A stretch of 64,000 nucleotides of DNA from Aquilaria yunnanensis (lineage: Eukaryota > Streptophyta > Magnoliopsida > Malvales > Thymelaeaceae): positions 11,100,501 through 11,164,500 of the forward strand of contig CM077599.1 in the NCBI GenBank assembly GCA_039654915.1, given 5' to 3'. Positions 34,651-46,906 of this stretch are shown here, piece after piece (within the stretch, counting starts at the first letter, position 1; each line of letters opens with the position of its first letter). The translations under genes and the position numbers were made by a program. The notes beneath the pieces were generated by a model. The model was not told where the DNA came from, searched no databases, and was given only the letters and a program-made list of their open reading frames with translations.

Positions 34651-36800
34651 GGGTAGATGAAGCGAAGGATGTACATTGCCAACTTAGTCTTCATCTTGAA
34701 GCATCATAAGCTAATTGCAATGAAAGTCTCTAATAAATGTGTAGCTTCAACTTTGGGTCTAATCACAAAACAAACATGCAATGTAAGGGTAACACTATAA
34801 TACAGTTGATTTTGAATACTAAAAAAGAAACCAACTAAACATGAACAAAACCATTTTTTTTTTTAATAAAAGATGTTTCATTCAATTTAAAAGTAAGTCA
34901 AATGACATCTTACAAACCAATAACAACATAAAATTCTAAGAGATAACAAAAACATAAAACTAGCCGCAAAAAAGTTACTCATTTCTTTGACCTCGAATGA
35001 AAGAAAGAAAATCAGATCAAGCCGAATCTTCCAGATAAGCCAAAATAAATTTGGAGTACAAAACTTACAGATAAATGGAACAAAACTCAAACCAAACCAA
35101 CAATAACTAAATAGTACAAGAACCAATTAGGTATCAAAAGCTTGAATAAGACTATTTATGAAAATAAAAAAAGTACCTATAAAGCATTAAAAAAATAAAA
35201 AATAACTTTATTCTATATAATCGTCTTCATATTTGTTACCAAATGTGGGGACACTCTAATAAAGGTGAAATTTCAACGAACTTAAGAGAAAATATATATT
35301 TATTATTATTACCTGTCTTCAATTAAAGATCTATTATATAAGACCATCAAATCACTCTTAAACACTAAAATTTGAAGAATATAACATTTATCATGAAATC
35401 CGATAGATAACATTGAATAAGGTTAGTTAAGTAATAAAAAAATTGAAAGAGAACTAACTAGAACCTAACCAAAATTGCTGGATCTGGCTGGAAACGACGA
35501 AGAAGGATTTGAGAGATAACAGAAAGGAATGAGTTAGAGGAGATAAAACCAAATTTGTTGAGATTTGATCGCATTGGGCTCAGTTTAATTGGTTTGTTAG
35601 CACACCCTTAAATTGCACATCAATATGTGATATTGTGGACACCATTTTTATGAAATTCGAGGACGACTGGAATTTTCTGTTTTGTAACTAGTTTGGGTTA
35701 TTAATTGGTACTACCTTTGGCTTTGTTCCAGTGTCTTTCAGTCATATACTATTCATAATAATTAATCTATAGTTTGATTTATCTACAATATTTTATGTTT
35801 ATAAATAGTAAATGAAAGTTTGCAATTTTCAAATCTAATTTTTTTTTATTTTTTGAAAAATTATAATATAAAAAATTCAAGTCAAATATTTTAAGTAAAA
35901 AAGGAATATATTTGCATTAATCTGGGACATGGGAGTATAAACTTACGGTAAAGGGTATGAACTAAAAAATGATATAATATGAATTACTGACTGCCTCCAA
36001 CTTTCTTTGAATCATTTACTACTATTTTAAACCATTCAATATCTTTGCAGTATTTTATATTGAATAGAATATTTTTCAACCCCTAAAACTAGAATTTCAA
36101 TATTTATTTTTCTTTTTATATCTCTTAAACAATTTCTTTTACTAATTTATGTGTTATTTGCAAATGGAACAAACAAGAGAATATAGCACATGAAATTAAG
36201 TCTCGTAAGGGTGCCTTCGCCGCCATGCTAAACATAAGGCTTCCTCTACTACTGGATCGCTTATCGAGGCTGGATTTGTTGCCATCTCTTTAATTCCCAA
36301 CGTTAAAGTTAGTTCCTATGTTATAATGAGTTATTTAATATATTATGGTTAATTTTATTATTTTTTCACTTAACTTACATACTAATTGAAATTCTACAAT
36401 TTAAGAAGTTTAAAAAGTATTTTTAAAATATTTTTTTATAAAAAAATTATTTTTATTGATTTTTTCAAGTTGGATATGGAAAAATTAAATAAAAAGTTAC
36501 TTACTTTCTAAAACATTTTTTTCCAAGTTATTATCATGTAAATAGAGTATTAGGTTTTAAACCTAAGCATTCACATATAGTTTCAACCTCTTTTCTGAGT
36601 CTTAATTTCCATTAGAATTAATGAAAAACAGTTATATGTTACTTGCATGAATTCAAAGCTAATTAATAAGGACATAGCATACTAACTCATTAACTAATTT
36701 AAACAATCTTAATTATAAATATTTAGCTAGCAGTTTTTGTCCTCTTAAATAAATTCTAATAGCTAGGCAAGATGGAGTTAATGTTGGAGATGAAGAGCCA
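34651..36800. other. AT-rich intergenic, no gene seen
   Basis: Apart from a short GC-richer patch at 36195-36290 (GTGCCTTCGCCGCCATGC...), which has no recognisable family, nothing coding is seen. Confidence 0.45.
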
Positions 36801-36813
36801 GAATACACTAGCC

Positions 36814-36821
36814 ATATAAAA
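36814..36821 (+). promoter_or_regulatory. Possible TATA box of the XTH gene
   Basis: ATATAAAAACC lies about 220 bp before the ATG at 37040. It is the best TATA-like match in the upstream region, but spacing implies a long leader. Confidence 0.35.
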
Positions 36822-37039
36822 ACCATGAAAACTCAAAACAAAGGCTAAATAAACTAAACCCTTCTAACGTTCTTATAGCTAGCCTCTATTATTCTTCTCT
36901 TGCTTCCTTCAAAGGATATACTTGCTTATGAAGAAGACTTTGTCTCTCAATTTCACCATTCAATGCAAACTTATTTATAGCTAACCTAGCTTGCCTCTTC
37001 CCATTAAATTCACCTTTGATCTTGAACAATTCCATAACA

Positions 37040-38243
37040 ATGTACACCCATTTTAAAATCATCTGTAGGCCTTTCATCTTCTTCCTTCTTGTGAATCTGT
37101 TCCAATTCTCAAAAGCTTATGTTGTGTCCACTGGAGATTTCAACAAGGATTTCTATGTCATATGGTCACCCGACCATATTACTACCTCTGCTGATGGCAG
37201 GGAAAGAAGCTTGAAGCTTGACCAACAATCTGGTGTGTGTAATTGAACAATTTTATACATATAATACTAATAAATAAATACATTTTTCCTGTCTAAAGAA
37301 TTTGGTCAAAGTTTCCTTTTTTTTTTTTTCTCTTTATATGTTATTATTTGATGAAGGGTCCGGCTTTGCATCAAATCAAAAGTTTCTATTTGGAAAACTT
37401 GACATGAAAATCAAGCTTGTACCTGGGAATTCTGCAGGGACAGTAGTGGCTTATTATGTAAGAAAGTTATTCTTTTTGTTTGAAAAATAAAAAGGAATTT
37501 TATTCATTTTGTTTAATATGTATATATGGCTCATTTTCTAAAATAAATTAAAAATGCAGCTAATATCATCAAATGGGCCTGATAGAGATGAGATAGATTT
37601 TGAATTCCTGGGCAGAGGACCAGGAGAACTTTATATCCTTCAAACAAATGTTTTTGTCAATGGGAATGGCAATCGTGAAGAAAGAATCGCTTTATGGTTT
37701 GATCCAACTAGCCAATTCCACACATATTCCATTTTATGGACTATTCATCAACTTGTGTATGTTACTTAATTTCAAAAACATCATTACTTAACACATTTTG
37801 ATTAGAAAAACTAAATGATATCATGTGTAAATTTCACTTTTATTTTCAGGTTCCTAGTGGACTCTATACCGATTAGAGTATACAAGAACAACCCAGGATT
37901 GCCATTTCCTATGTCCCAACCTTTAAATATAAAAGCTACATTATGGAATGGTGAGAGCTGGGCAACACGTGGAGGCCATGAGAAAATCAATTGGACTGAG
38001 GGCCCTTTCATAGCTTCATTTAGCGATTACAAGATTGATGCATGTGTCTCTAGCAACCCTGCATCTTGTAGGGCAAAGAGCCCTATCAATTGGTGGAATT
38101 ATGGTAGGTTTAGTACCTTAACATTTGCACAACGGAGGTGGTACAAATGGGTGAGGGCGCACCATATAGTTTATGACTATTGCCGAGATTCTAAGAGGTT
38201 CTCAACCAACCTTCCAAAGGAGTGCTCACTTCCCAAGTTTTGA
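37040..38243 (+). CDS. XTH: Xyloglucan endotransglucosylase/hydrolase (GH16)
   Basis: The enzyme cuts and rejoins xyloglucan in the cell wall. Four exons fit: 37040-37232, 37357-37457, 37560-37756 and 37850-38243, all with GT-AG introns and giving 294 residues, normal for the family. The ATG at 37040 is chosen because it opens a signal peptide of about 26 residues ([20 protein letters not shown]...). The GH16 active-site motif DEIDFEFLG spans residues 108-116, with the three acidic residues E109, D111 and E113. Downstream are [46 protein letters not shown] and [13 protein letters not shown]. The C-terminal XET_C region has [13 protein letters not shown], then LPKECS, with the paired cysteines expected. 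No defect is seen. It is intact and unrelated to its neighbours. Confidence 0.95.
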
Positions 38244-39764
38244 TGGAAGAAAAATGGCATCTGTTTTCCAATGTTTTCTAACTTGAAGTTTGGTTTTGAA
38301 CTAAATAAGTTAGATATTATCATAAGGTTAAAAATGGAATTATATTGAGGTGCTAGCTGAATAGACAAAGAAAATAAAAAAAAAAAATATTTGAGGCTTA
38401 TTTATTCCACAAAATATTAATTTTCACTGAAAATTTTTTAGATCTTGTCTACAAATGCTGATAAGAACTCCAAAACTAGAAATGCTTGAGCTTGGTTTGA
38501 GACACTAGTTGATCATAAAAAACAATAAAGAAAGAAAAAAAAAAGGACTATCTTATTCCTCCCATTGAGTATTTTCGTATTTGTCACTCAAAACCTTTGA
38601 TCTTATCTATGAGAGAATTCCAAGCTTTTGAAAACAAAATTCTAATAACAATACTAATATGATTTGCGACTTAGAAATAGACAAACTTATTGAGAGACAA
38701 TATATAGTGTTTTTTTTTTATTTTAGCAGGAAAAGCATCAAGACAAATAACAATGCTTTGTCTGGACTTAATTTATAAGGTGAGAGAAGATAAAGTTGGG
38801 GATAAATTGTTTCCTCACTATGTGAAAAAAAAGTAAAAGAAGGAAATGGAAGATTAATTGGCCACCCTCTCCTTTTATTTCATTTTATCCAAACAAATAA
38901 GTCACCAAAACTATCTCTTCTTTCCTCTTCCCTATTAATCCAAATAGGTAAGAGCCTAATAATTTAAGAGCTCATAGTATTTCTCATTATTAAGATTTGT
39001 CTTTCATCATTTTTAGTTGTTGTCTTGACCATTCAGCATGCGTAGCAAGCAAATGTCGAAGGCCATGAGCCAACTAACTTTTGGTAAAGCGTTAACACTT
39101 ATATTTATTAAATGGGCCTACCATGGGTGATGATTTCATTGAAAGTCATATCATTTCAAACAAGACAATGAGAGTAACTAGTCTTATTAGTCGTTCAAAT
39201 GAATCAACACTCTATTAGGCTATAAAAGATTAGCGGTCAAAGTTTTCAAGATAAATTATTTTTTCTTCATTATTTTTCCTAATATATTCTAAGCACAAAA
39301 AAAAAAAAAAAAAAAAGCTCAATGATTAGAAAAATTTGTGGGAACGTGGATATATCAAACAAAAAGAAAGGAGAAGGTTTCCTCTCATATGTACGAGAGA
39401 TTAAGAGGGAAATGTAAGTTGAATTTTGGAAGTTGAATTTCGAATCTCATATGAGAACTGTAATGTTTTAATTACTTGATCAAGGTTGGCTTGTTAAAAG
39501 AATAAAAGATAAATGACAATATAAAAAATCTGTTTCTTTATTTTTTAAAAAAGAAAATAAAGTTTCCCTTATTCTATCAGCAACATTTTAACATTTGGTT
39601 GGATTCAAAATAAATTACGTAATATTATCCCTCTAATATTTTATTTTATATTTTTTCCTGATATATTTTTTTATAAGCTAAAACATCTTTACAAGTATAT
39701 TAATATATAAGATATTAAGATATAAAATTTTAAATTATTTTGGTTCCTCTCTATATATTGAACT
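38244..39764. other. AT-rich spacer up to the large LTR element; last 40 bp belong to duplicated segment B
   Basis: No gene is recognised. Poly-A runs occur (39297-39316). From about 39725 the sequence matches 31580 onward, so the left flank of segment B is only a short piece before the LTR element interrupts it. Confidence 0.5.
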
Positions 39765-40268
39765 TGTTGACACCCAATTTCGTCCGGGTGTTTTAAAATT
39801 TTGAAAAAAATTTTATTAAAAAAAATTAATTTAAAAAAAATATATTACTATTATTATTAAAAAAAAATTTAATTAGTTTAAAATATATTTTTGTTTTGTG
39901 AAAATTTGATTTAAAATGATATATGTGTGAATATGTGTATGTTTGAAATAAAATAAAATTTCATGAAAAAAATGACAAAAAATTAAAAGTTTGAGGTAAA
40001 AATGACAAAATTGAGAAGTTTTCGGAAAAAATTGACAAATTCTAAAAGTTCCAGGAGCATTTGGTAGTTTGTCACATAAAATTTTGAGCCTGCCGACGTT
40101 TTTGGCTCAAATTGACAGAAAACGACAAAATTGTCAAAATCAGAAGCTTCAGGAACTTATCCTGAGGCTGAGAGACGTAAAGGACTAAAATTGTCATTTT
40201 ACCAATTTAAGAGATAAGTTTGAAATTTTTTATTAATTTATCCATCAACAGTTCAGCTAAACTTCCTC

Positions 40269-40276
40269 TATAAATA
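40269..40276 (+). promoter_or_regulatory. TATA box of the 5' outer LTR
   Basis: CTCTATAAATAGCCCCCC is conserved in all LTR copies in the window (53771, 55109, 58369, and inverted near 22930). The conserved GTGCTGAACACA about 25 bp later probably marks the start of the RNA. Confidence 0.7.
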
Positions 40277-40889
40277 GCCCCCCAAATTTTGTGCTGAACA
40301 CACAAAAAAATAGACAGAAAGCTTAGAGCTCCGTTTTAGAAAAAATAAAAATTACAGACTTAGTCCCTGGCCCTCTTTCCTTTTCCCAGAAAGTCCCAAA
40401 AGTTTCTATTCTGACGTATAGACTATCTTCTTCCTCCGTTTTTTTTTCTGTTTCTTCCTTCTCCTTCGCTGCCCGTCGCTCCACGCCGTCCCGCCGCCGC
40501 TCATCGCTCCCCCACGCTGCCGTCGCGCCGTCCCCACCTGCCCCTGGCCGCGCTGCCGCCCCGCCGCCAGCTGCCTCTCCTTCCCCCCCTGCGCGCGCGT
40601 CTGTTTCTCACGTTCCCAGCAAAATTCAAAATTAAAACTAAAGGGTACAACCCTTGTTTTGTCCTCTATTTTTTTTATTTCTTTCACTTTGGTCACTAAC
40701 CTTTTATTTTGTTCTTGCAGAATTAATTCCTAACTATTTTAATTTTTACTTGTTTTACTTATTTGTTATTATTACTAACCCTTTTTTTTTGTTATTAACT
40801 TACTAACAACTAACTTTTAATATTATTATTGTTACTAACCTTTTAATTTTTGCATTATTACTAACTTTTATAATTGTTGTTAACAATTA

Positions 40890-41240
40890 ATTAACTTTTT
40901 ATTATTTTTGTTAATTAATTAATTAACTTGGCTAACTTTTATTGTTGTTAATTAATTAATTTAATTAACTTGGCTAACTTTTATTGTTGTTAATTAATTA
41001 ATTTAATTAACTTGACTAACTTTTTATTATTGTTGTTAATTAATTAATTTAATTAACTTGACTAACTTTTTATTATTGTTGTTAATTAATTAATTTAATT
41101 AGCTTGACTAACTTTTTATTATTGTTGTTAATCAATTAATTTAATTAACTTGACTAACTTTTTATTATTATTGTTAATCAATTAATTTAATTAAACTTGG
41201 CTAATTTTTATTATTGTTGTTAATTAATTTAATTAACTTT
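40890..41240 (+). repeat. AT-rich tandem repeat inside the LTR
   Basis: About nine units of 40-44 bp of the form GTTAATTAATTAATTTAATT followed by AACTTGACTAACTTTTTATTATT. The right outer LTR has the same array at 58990-59340, and the inner LTR has a differing version at about 55570-55970. Confidence 0.85.
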
Positions 41241-41494
41241 GCTAACCTTTATTATTATTTATTTTTAAAGTGGATGGCCAAAAAGCCCCACTTTATTATT
41301 ATTAATTTTCCTTTATATAATTTTTTTTAATTTAATTCACCTTTACCCTTACTTAAATAAATAAATGAAAATTAAAAGAAGATTATTTTTTAAGCCTAAT
41401 AAAAATAATTTTTTAAAAAGCCAATTATTTTTATTTTTCTTTTATAAATTGAATAATTATTTAAATAATAAATAACTTTCACTAAAAAAAAACT

Positions 41495-41740
41495 AAAAGA
41501 AAGATAAGAAAAAGATAAGAAAGATAAGAAAAAGATAAAAAAAGAAAAGAAAGAAAGAAAAGAAAGAAAAGAAAGAAAAGAAAAAGAAAAGATAAAAAAA
41601 GAAAAGAAAGAAAGAAAAGAAAGAAAAGAAAAAGAAAAGAAAAGAAAAGAAAGAAAAGAAAGGAAAAATAAAACTAAAAGAAAGATAAAATCAAAAAGAA
41701 AGAAAAGAAAGAAAGAAAAGAAAGAAAAGAAAAGAAAGTG
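41495..41740 (+). repeat. GA-rich microsatellite-like run in the LTR
   Basis: Mixed AAAGA and AAGAAAAG units. The right outer LTR repeats it at 59595-59840. The inner LTR has only a short form near 56395-56450. Confidence 0.85.
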
Positions 41741-42347
41741 TAAAGAATAAAAAATAAATTTTTTAGATTATTAATAAATCTAAAAACAAAAGACTTACAA
41801 ATTAGTAATAATAAATTCCATAAAAATAATAATTATATAACTAACAATTAATTAAAGTAATTTCCATATCCGGATGATCCAGCAGGATTTACGGTTTGGA
41901 AAATATCAAACTTTCAAAATAAATAAATTAAATAAAAAGATAAAAATCCATATTTTTACGATATGGATTAAAATTTTCACCAAGTTCCGTGTCCAAATGA
42001 CTCGGCAGAGTCCATGGTTCGGAATAAAAATCTTCCGTGTCCAAATGACTCGGCAGAGTCCATGGTTCGGAAGTATAAAATTCTATACAAATTAATTACC
42101 AAAAATCCACATCCGATTAATTCAGTTAAAAATTCTAGATTGAAAATTAACTGAAATTTATTTAAAAGCAAAGCGAAACAAAATTAAAATCAACTAAGGT
42201 GCCAATTTTTGGGCGTTTTAACAAAGTTGTTTTAACGTAACCGTACTCCCGAACCCCCGAACTCTCGTAGACCAATATTTAAGGTGACCAATCGACCTAG
42301 GTAAACTGATTGGTGGCGACTCCCGAAAACCCGACGTTGCCACAGCT

Positions 42348-42365
42348 TGGCGACTCCACTGGGGA
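42348..42365 (-). promoter_or_regulatory. Primer-binding site complementary to tRNA-Arg
   Basis: TGGCGACTCCACTGGGGA begins three bases after the LTR end. It is the complement of a tRNA 3' end (acceptor stem, discriminator G and CCA) that I recognise as plant tRNA-Arg(ACG). A second, longer match lies at 57067-57105. Confidence 0.82.
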
Positions 42366-44099
42366 AGCGACGTTAGTGAGTCGAGCCTACAAGTTGATTT
42401 GTTTTGATTTGCTTTGCTTATGTTTATGTGGATTTATATGTTATATTTACTTAGGTAAACATGCATTATGCATTCACAATATGAAGTTCCATACCCGAGC
42501 TTCTTCAAAGCGAACACGTTCTTTCTAAGCGGAATTGGTGTTGTTGTCCTTGAGAGGCCATGGTCTCCAAGCCTTCACCGGTTTCAAAGTAGCAAAGTAG
42601 TGTATTGCCTTCTGAGACGGTTAGTCTTTGCATGGGCCCACGAAAAGCTACGACTCGAATTAATCCATTCCTTACATAAACCCTAGAGGGTAAGGAATCG
42701 GGCTGTCACTATAATTTAGTGACGGGATTCGGGAACTATCCCTTGCCTTTTTGATAAGCCACCTTATGCATATAGAACTCCCCACTTAACCATAGAACTG
42801 ACCATAGAATTTCTACCATTTTACCAACGCCATAAGCATATCCTTGTTATGCTGTGTTGTTACTCTACACTTTTCTTCGTATGGTTTTAACTTGTTTATC
42901 CATAATACTTCATGAGTTATTAATTGCTATTTAACTTATTAATAACCTTATCTTTCTTTTGTTATACTTCTGTTTTGTGCAATTTTCTTCATGCATCAAA
43001 ACCACGCATCAAACTATAATAACTTTTGGTCTTTCTAATGACAACTAGAAGTCTTAAGTTCCATGATAATGGATAATCAAACTCACTCATTGCATGCATG
43101 CATCCATTGCATCAATCACATACACATAGAAGTTAATAAAATGAATCTTACTTTAAAAGGGTAAAATTGGATCTCAACATCGATATTCAACTCGGCTCCA
43201 AACAAGACTAATGGCAGAACAAACCAAAGGACGTCTCATAGATATAGAGTCCAAGATAGAAAATATGGCCGGAGCAATTCCCTCCTCATTACACCAAAAA
43301 ATGAAATTCATTTTTGAAGGAAAGTTAATCACAGTCTTTGCTGAATAAGGCATTCTGCTATCATCTATATCAATAGTAGCAAAGGCCAAGTGACCTTCTC
43401 TTTCAAGTTGGTGTGACCCAAATGTCAAATATAACTGAAAATTGTGTGGCACTGAAACTCAAGGTCCAACAGTTGGCCGAGTTTAAGTTGCTAGGCTCGA
43501 TGTGATTGGTAATTGAAAGTGAAGATTTTGAGCTGGAATTACATTAATTTTGGAAGGGCTCCAAGTCAGATCTGACCTAACAGTTCGCACACATTTTTGA
43601 ATGACAGGGAATCCTTTGAATAAACTTGTATCTTTGATAGCTTGCCAAAGTAATCTAATAGTAAAAATCTCCTAGATTTAGTCCAGAATCTAGGTTATAG
43701 TCTTTGTTAAATGGGCACCTGGTATTCTTTTTCTTGGTACAACAAAAAGATGTAATGTGTGCATTCTACCACTTTTTACTAAAATTCCAATTTTACATCC
43801 ACATATTCTACCACTTTCTACCAAATATTTCATTTTTCTTACATCTATCTCTCACTCCTTTCCATTATACTATCCATTATTGCTATCATACTTTGCTTTC
43901 TAAATGATACTACTCGTGGGTGAAAATAAAAAGTTAAGGGAAATTTGATAGTAATGATCTTGAAAGTGCTGCCAAATCTAGTAAGAAGGATTTCATATGT
44001 TGCACCTCAACCCTAAAAAAGAATTCACAGTGGTTATCAACATCCTTGCAAGAAGTTTGGGGTTAGTTTCCAAACAAGGTAGCTCTCATATTAAATGAC

Positions 44100-44630
44100 T
44101 TCAGTGGCTTCCCAATTCTCATAAATGCTCAAAAAAAAAAAAAAAAAAAAAGGTTCTCAGTTTTCCGCAACACAAACTCCGAAAAGAAAAAGTTCATCCC
44201 TTCCATAAAAAAGCCATTAAAGGGAAAATCAAAAAAAAAAAGAGAGACTGAGAAGCAAATAAAGCCACTTGAGTCATCTCACTTCAAGAGGGCTATGATC
44301 TCGGTTCTCCATAACACAAACTCCAAAAAAAAAAAAGGGAAAAAGTTCATCCCTTCCATCAAAAAGCCAACAAGGGAAAATTCAAAACAAAAAAAAAAGA
44401 GAGACTGAGAGCAAACACAAGCAAGTAAGGCCACTTGAATCATCTCATTTCAAGAAGGCTATGATCTCGGTTCTCTGTAACAAAAACTCCGAAAAGGAAA
44501 AAGTTCATCCCTTCCATCAAAAAGCCAACAAGGGAAAATTCAAAACCAAAAAGAACTGAGAACAAGCACGAGCAAGCAAGGCCACTTGAGTCATCTCACT
44601 TCAAGAAAGTTATCAAATATGTCATCACCA
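44100..44630 (+). repeat. About 150-bp tandem repeats
   Basis: Three to four imperfect copies sharing AAAAAGTTCATCCCTTCCAT, AAAAAGCCAACAAGGGAAAA and GCCACTTGAGTCATCTCACT. Confidence 0.8.
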
Positions 44631-44989
44631 TAGCTCACACAAAAAAAAAAAGGAACAAAAAAAAAAAAACAAAAAAAAAACAAAATAAAAAAAAACAAAA
44701 CAGAAAAAAAGAAAGGGAAACAAAAACAAAAACAAAAAAAAAAAAGAAAGGAAAAAAAGGGCTCAAACTAGAGCAAAAGAAAAAAAAAGAAAACAAGTGA
44801 GCTATGGATTCTAAACTGAAAACCTGCGAAGGCGGTCTAGAAGACAAAAGCAACTTTCAAGCCAAGCATACATAAAGACCACGATAGTTGGGGGGCAACA
44901 GATGAGGTTTAACTTTCTGGAAAGAGTGGCAAGTTTGAGGTCATCACTATTGAGTTTTTCATCATAATCAAATTTGCTCACGAGTAGTA

Positions 44990-45440
44990 TTAAAAGACCC
45001 TTCTTTCAAACCACTTAAACTTAACTTTCCTCAGACTTATCATCCTCATTCAGCTAAAAGACTATCATTGTGAAACATGTTTCTACCTTATTTAATACTG
45101 CTCACGAGTAGTATTAAAAGACCATTCTTTCACACCACTTAAACTTAACTTTCCTCAGACCTAACATCCTCATTCAGTCAAAAGACTATCATTGTGAATC
45201 ATGTTTCTACCTTATTTAATGCTGCTCATGAGTAGTATTAAAAGACCCTTTTTTCACACCACTCAAACTTAACTTTACTTAGACCTAATATTTACCTCTT
45301 AATATTATTCTCATTCAGCTAAAAGACTGCCACAAAAAAAAAAACATTCAAACTTAACTTTCCTCACATCTAACATTTACCTCTCGATATCATACTCAGT
45401 CAGTTAAAAGGCTATTATTGTAAATCATGTTTCTACCTTA
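44990..45440 (+). repeat. About 120-bp tandem repeats
   Basis: Four imperfect copies sharing GAGTAGTATTAAAAGACC, ACTTAACTTTCCTCAGAC and CATGTTTCTACCTTATTTAA. Confidence 0.8.
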
Positions 45441-46334
45441 TTGCCTTGCACAGTTTATGTCTTCGAGTTGGAAAGGGAAGAATGGCAGGATATTTTAATT
45501 AAAAACAAAGACCGTAAATTACTTTGTCAAGCTTTGCAAATTGATGAAAGTTTTTCTTTAAGGCCAAACCATTATTCATTAATGTATGTAGACTTAAAAG
45601 TGAGGACATAGCTTGAGTCTTTCTTTAATAAGATGTGGTTCTTGTAAGAGAAATTTACGATCAAGTGCCATCACAAAGGTCTAGAAATGCTCGACCTTCT
45701 GTTAAATCAAAGGCGAGATGATATCTCTTTCCACATAAACACCATATTCAGGGGGGCAAAGTAGTCTCTACGAAGCGTAAGAGGAGTACCACCAACAAAG
45801 AAGTTCAATAGACAAGGGGGCAAGTCTTATGGATCAAAACATGAGTTCAAGGAAGAGCAATCATTCAGATTATAACATGGGAATAAGTAAGTGTCGGCAC
45901 GGTCACAAGAAAAGGGGCAAAGCAGACATTGAAAGTAAAGCCTTTGATGGTATCAAATCCATGACAATGGATGAGTACCCGAAAGAGATATAAATTATGA
46001 GGCGGGCCAACTTTAAAGAAATTGAGGCCAAAATTCAAAGAACAAGTCAAAGAAAGAGGATTTTGAAAAGAGTTGGGCTTTTGAGGCAGCGAACAAAAGC
46101 TGGAAAGCATAAAGAGATTCAATGATAGTCCAAGAAGCCATCACAAAGAGGATCCAGTAAAACAAAGACATAAAGAATTAGATCCATACAAAAAAAAAAA
46201 GCCATTAGTTACACATGCTCTGCATTCATGCATTTCATATCATGCATACATAGCCTTTACATAACAAGGACCAAACGGGAAGCACATCCACGGCACAGCT
46301 ACAACAATATAAGCTGAGATCTCAATGTCATCAG

Positions 46335-46760
46335 CTCTTACCAATCTATCACTGGATACACAGCTAATATGCGGGACCAACCCGCATCAGGAATTCAAGA
46401 ATAAAGTAGACAATATTGTCAAAAGCTTGGCTACCGATTCAATAATCGAGGCTACACCTGGAAGGATCGGATTGACGCCAGCTAGTAGTATCCAAGATAA
46501 GAGATAGCTATAGCCAAGGATAAGGCAGATATAAAAAAAAATATAAAGTAGACAATATTGTCAAAAGCCTGGCAATTGATTCAATAATCGAGGCTACACC
46601 TGGAAGGACAGGATTGATGCCAGCTTAGCAGCATCCAAGATAAGAGATAGTCAAAGATAAGGCAGACATCAAGAAATATTGTCGTTGAAAATTTGTCAAA
46701 AAGCGGGCAATGGATTTAATAATCGAGGACTGGATCGACGTCAGCTCGATGGAATATAAA
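46335..46760 (+). repeat. About 140-bp tandem repeats upstream of the first cargo gene
   Basis: Three imperfect copies sharing AGTAGACAATATTGTCAAAAGC, TTCAATAATCGAGGCTACACC, and CAGCTTAGCAGCATCCAAGA or close variants. The third copy is the most diverged. Confidence 0.75.
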
Positions 46761-46906
46761 AAATATCTATCACATCAAAATGAAGTAGGATCCACTTTTC
46801 CGGTTAAACGGCGGATACGGTACTCCGTGACTCTCAAGTCGGTTCTCTCAGTTGCCCATAATAACTGATTCCTTCACCCCTTCTTTCTTTTACTTCCTCC
46901 TAGAAA

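Larger units (their letters stand above)
39765..42344 (+). repeat. Outer 5' LTR (2580 bp)
   Basis: Runs from TGTTGACACC to GCCACA. Parts in order: U3; TATAAATA at 40269-40276; a GC-rich pyrimidine block at 40430-40610; a TTCTTGCAG splice-acceptor-like site near 40720; about nine AT-rich tandem units (TTAATTAATTTAATTAACTT plus GACTAACTTTTTATTG) at 40890-41240; a GA-rich run at 41495-41740; and a duplicated CCGTGTCCAAATGACTCGGC block near 41987 and 42034. It matches the right outer LTR at a constant offset of 18,100 everywhere I compared. Confidence 0.95.
42366..46320 (+). other. Leader and internal non-coding region of the LTR element, repeat-rich
   Basis: I see no gag or pol domain in any frame. 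44100-44630 has three to four imperfect copies of a block of about 150 bp (GTTCATCCCTTCCATCAAAAAGCC...CCACTTGAGTCATCTCA). 44640-44800 is a poly-A-rich run with scattered G and C. 44990-45440 has four copies of a unit of about 120 bp (CTCACGAGTAGTATTAAAAGACC...ACTATCATTGTGAA). G-rich GGGGGGCA motifs that look like the polypurine tract occur near 44890 and 45750. Short ORFs exist on both strands but none has recognisable features. Confidence 0.55.

Noticed and set aside
40406..40696. 96-residue minus-strand ORF in the outer LTRs (also 58506-58796)
   Set aside because: It arises from the GC-rich pyrimidine block and is low complexity. The inner LTRs lack it, and no family features are seen.
44635..44853. 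72-residue Phe-rich minus-strand ORF
   Set aside because: Antisense of a poly-A-rich low-complexity run inside the LTR element.
42366..46900. Search for gag/pol in the internal region
   Set aside because: No zinc knuckle, protease DSG/DTG, reverse-transcriptase or integrase motif appears in any frame here. The only Cys motif is in the 182-residue cargo proteins, which do not look like Gag in length or layout, though a structural search would settle it.
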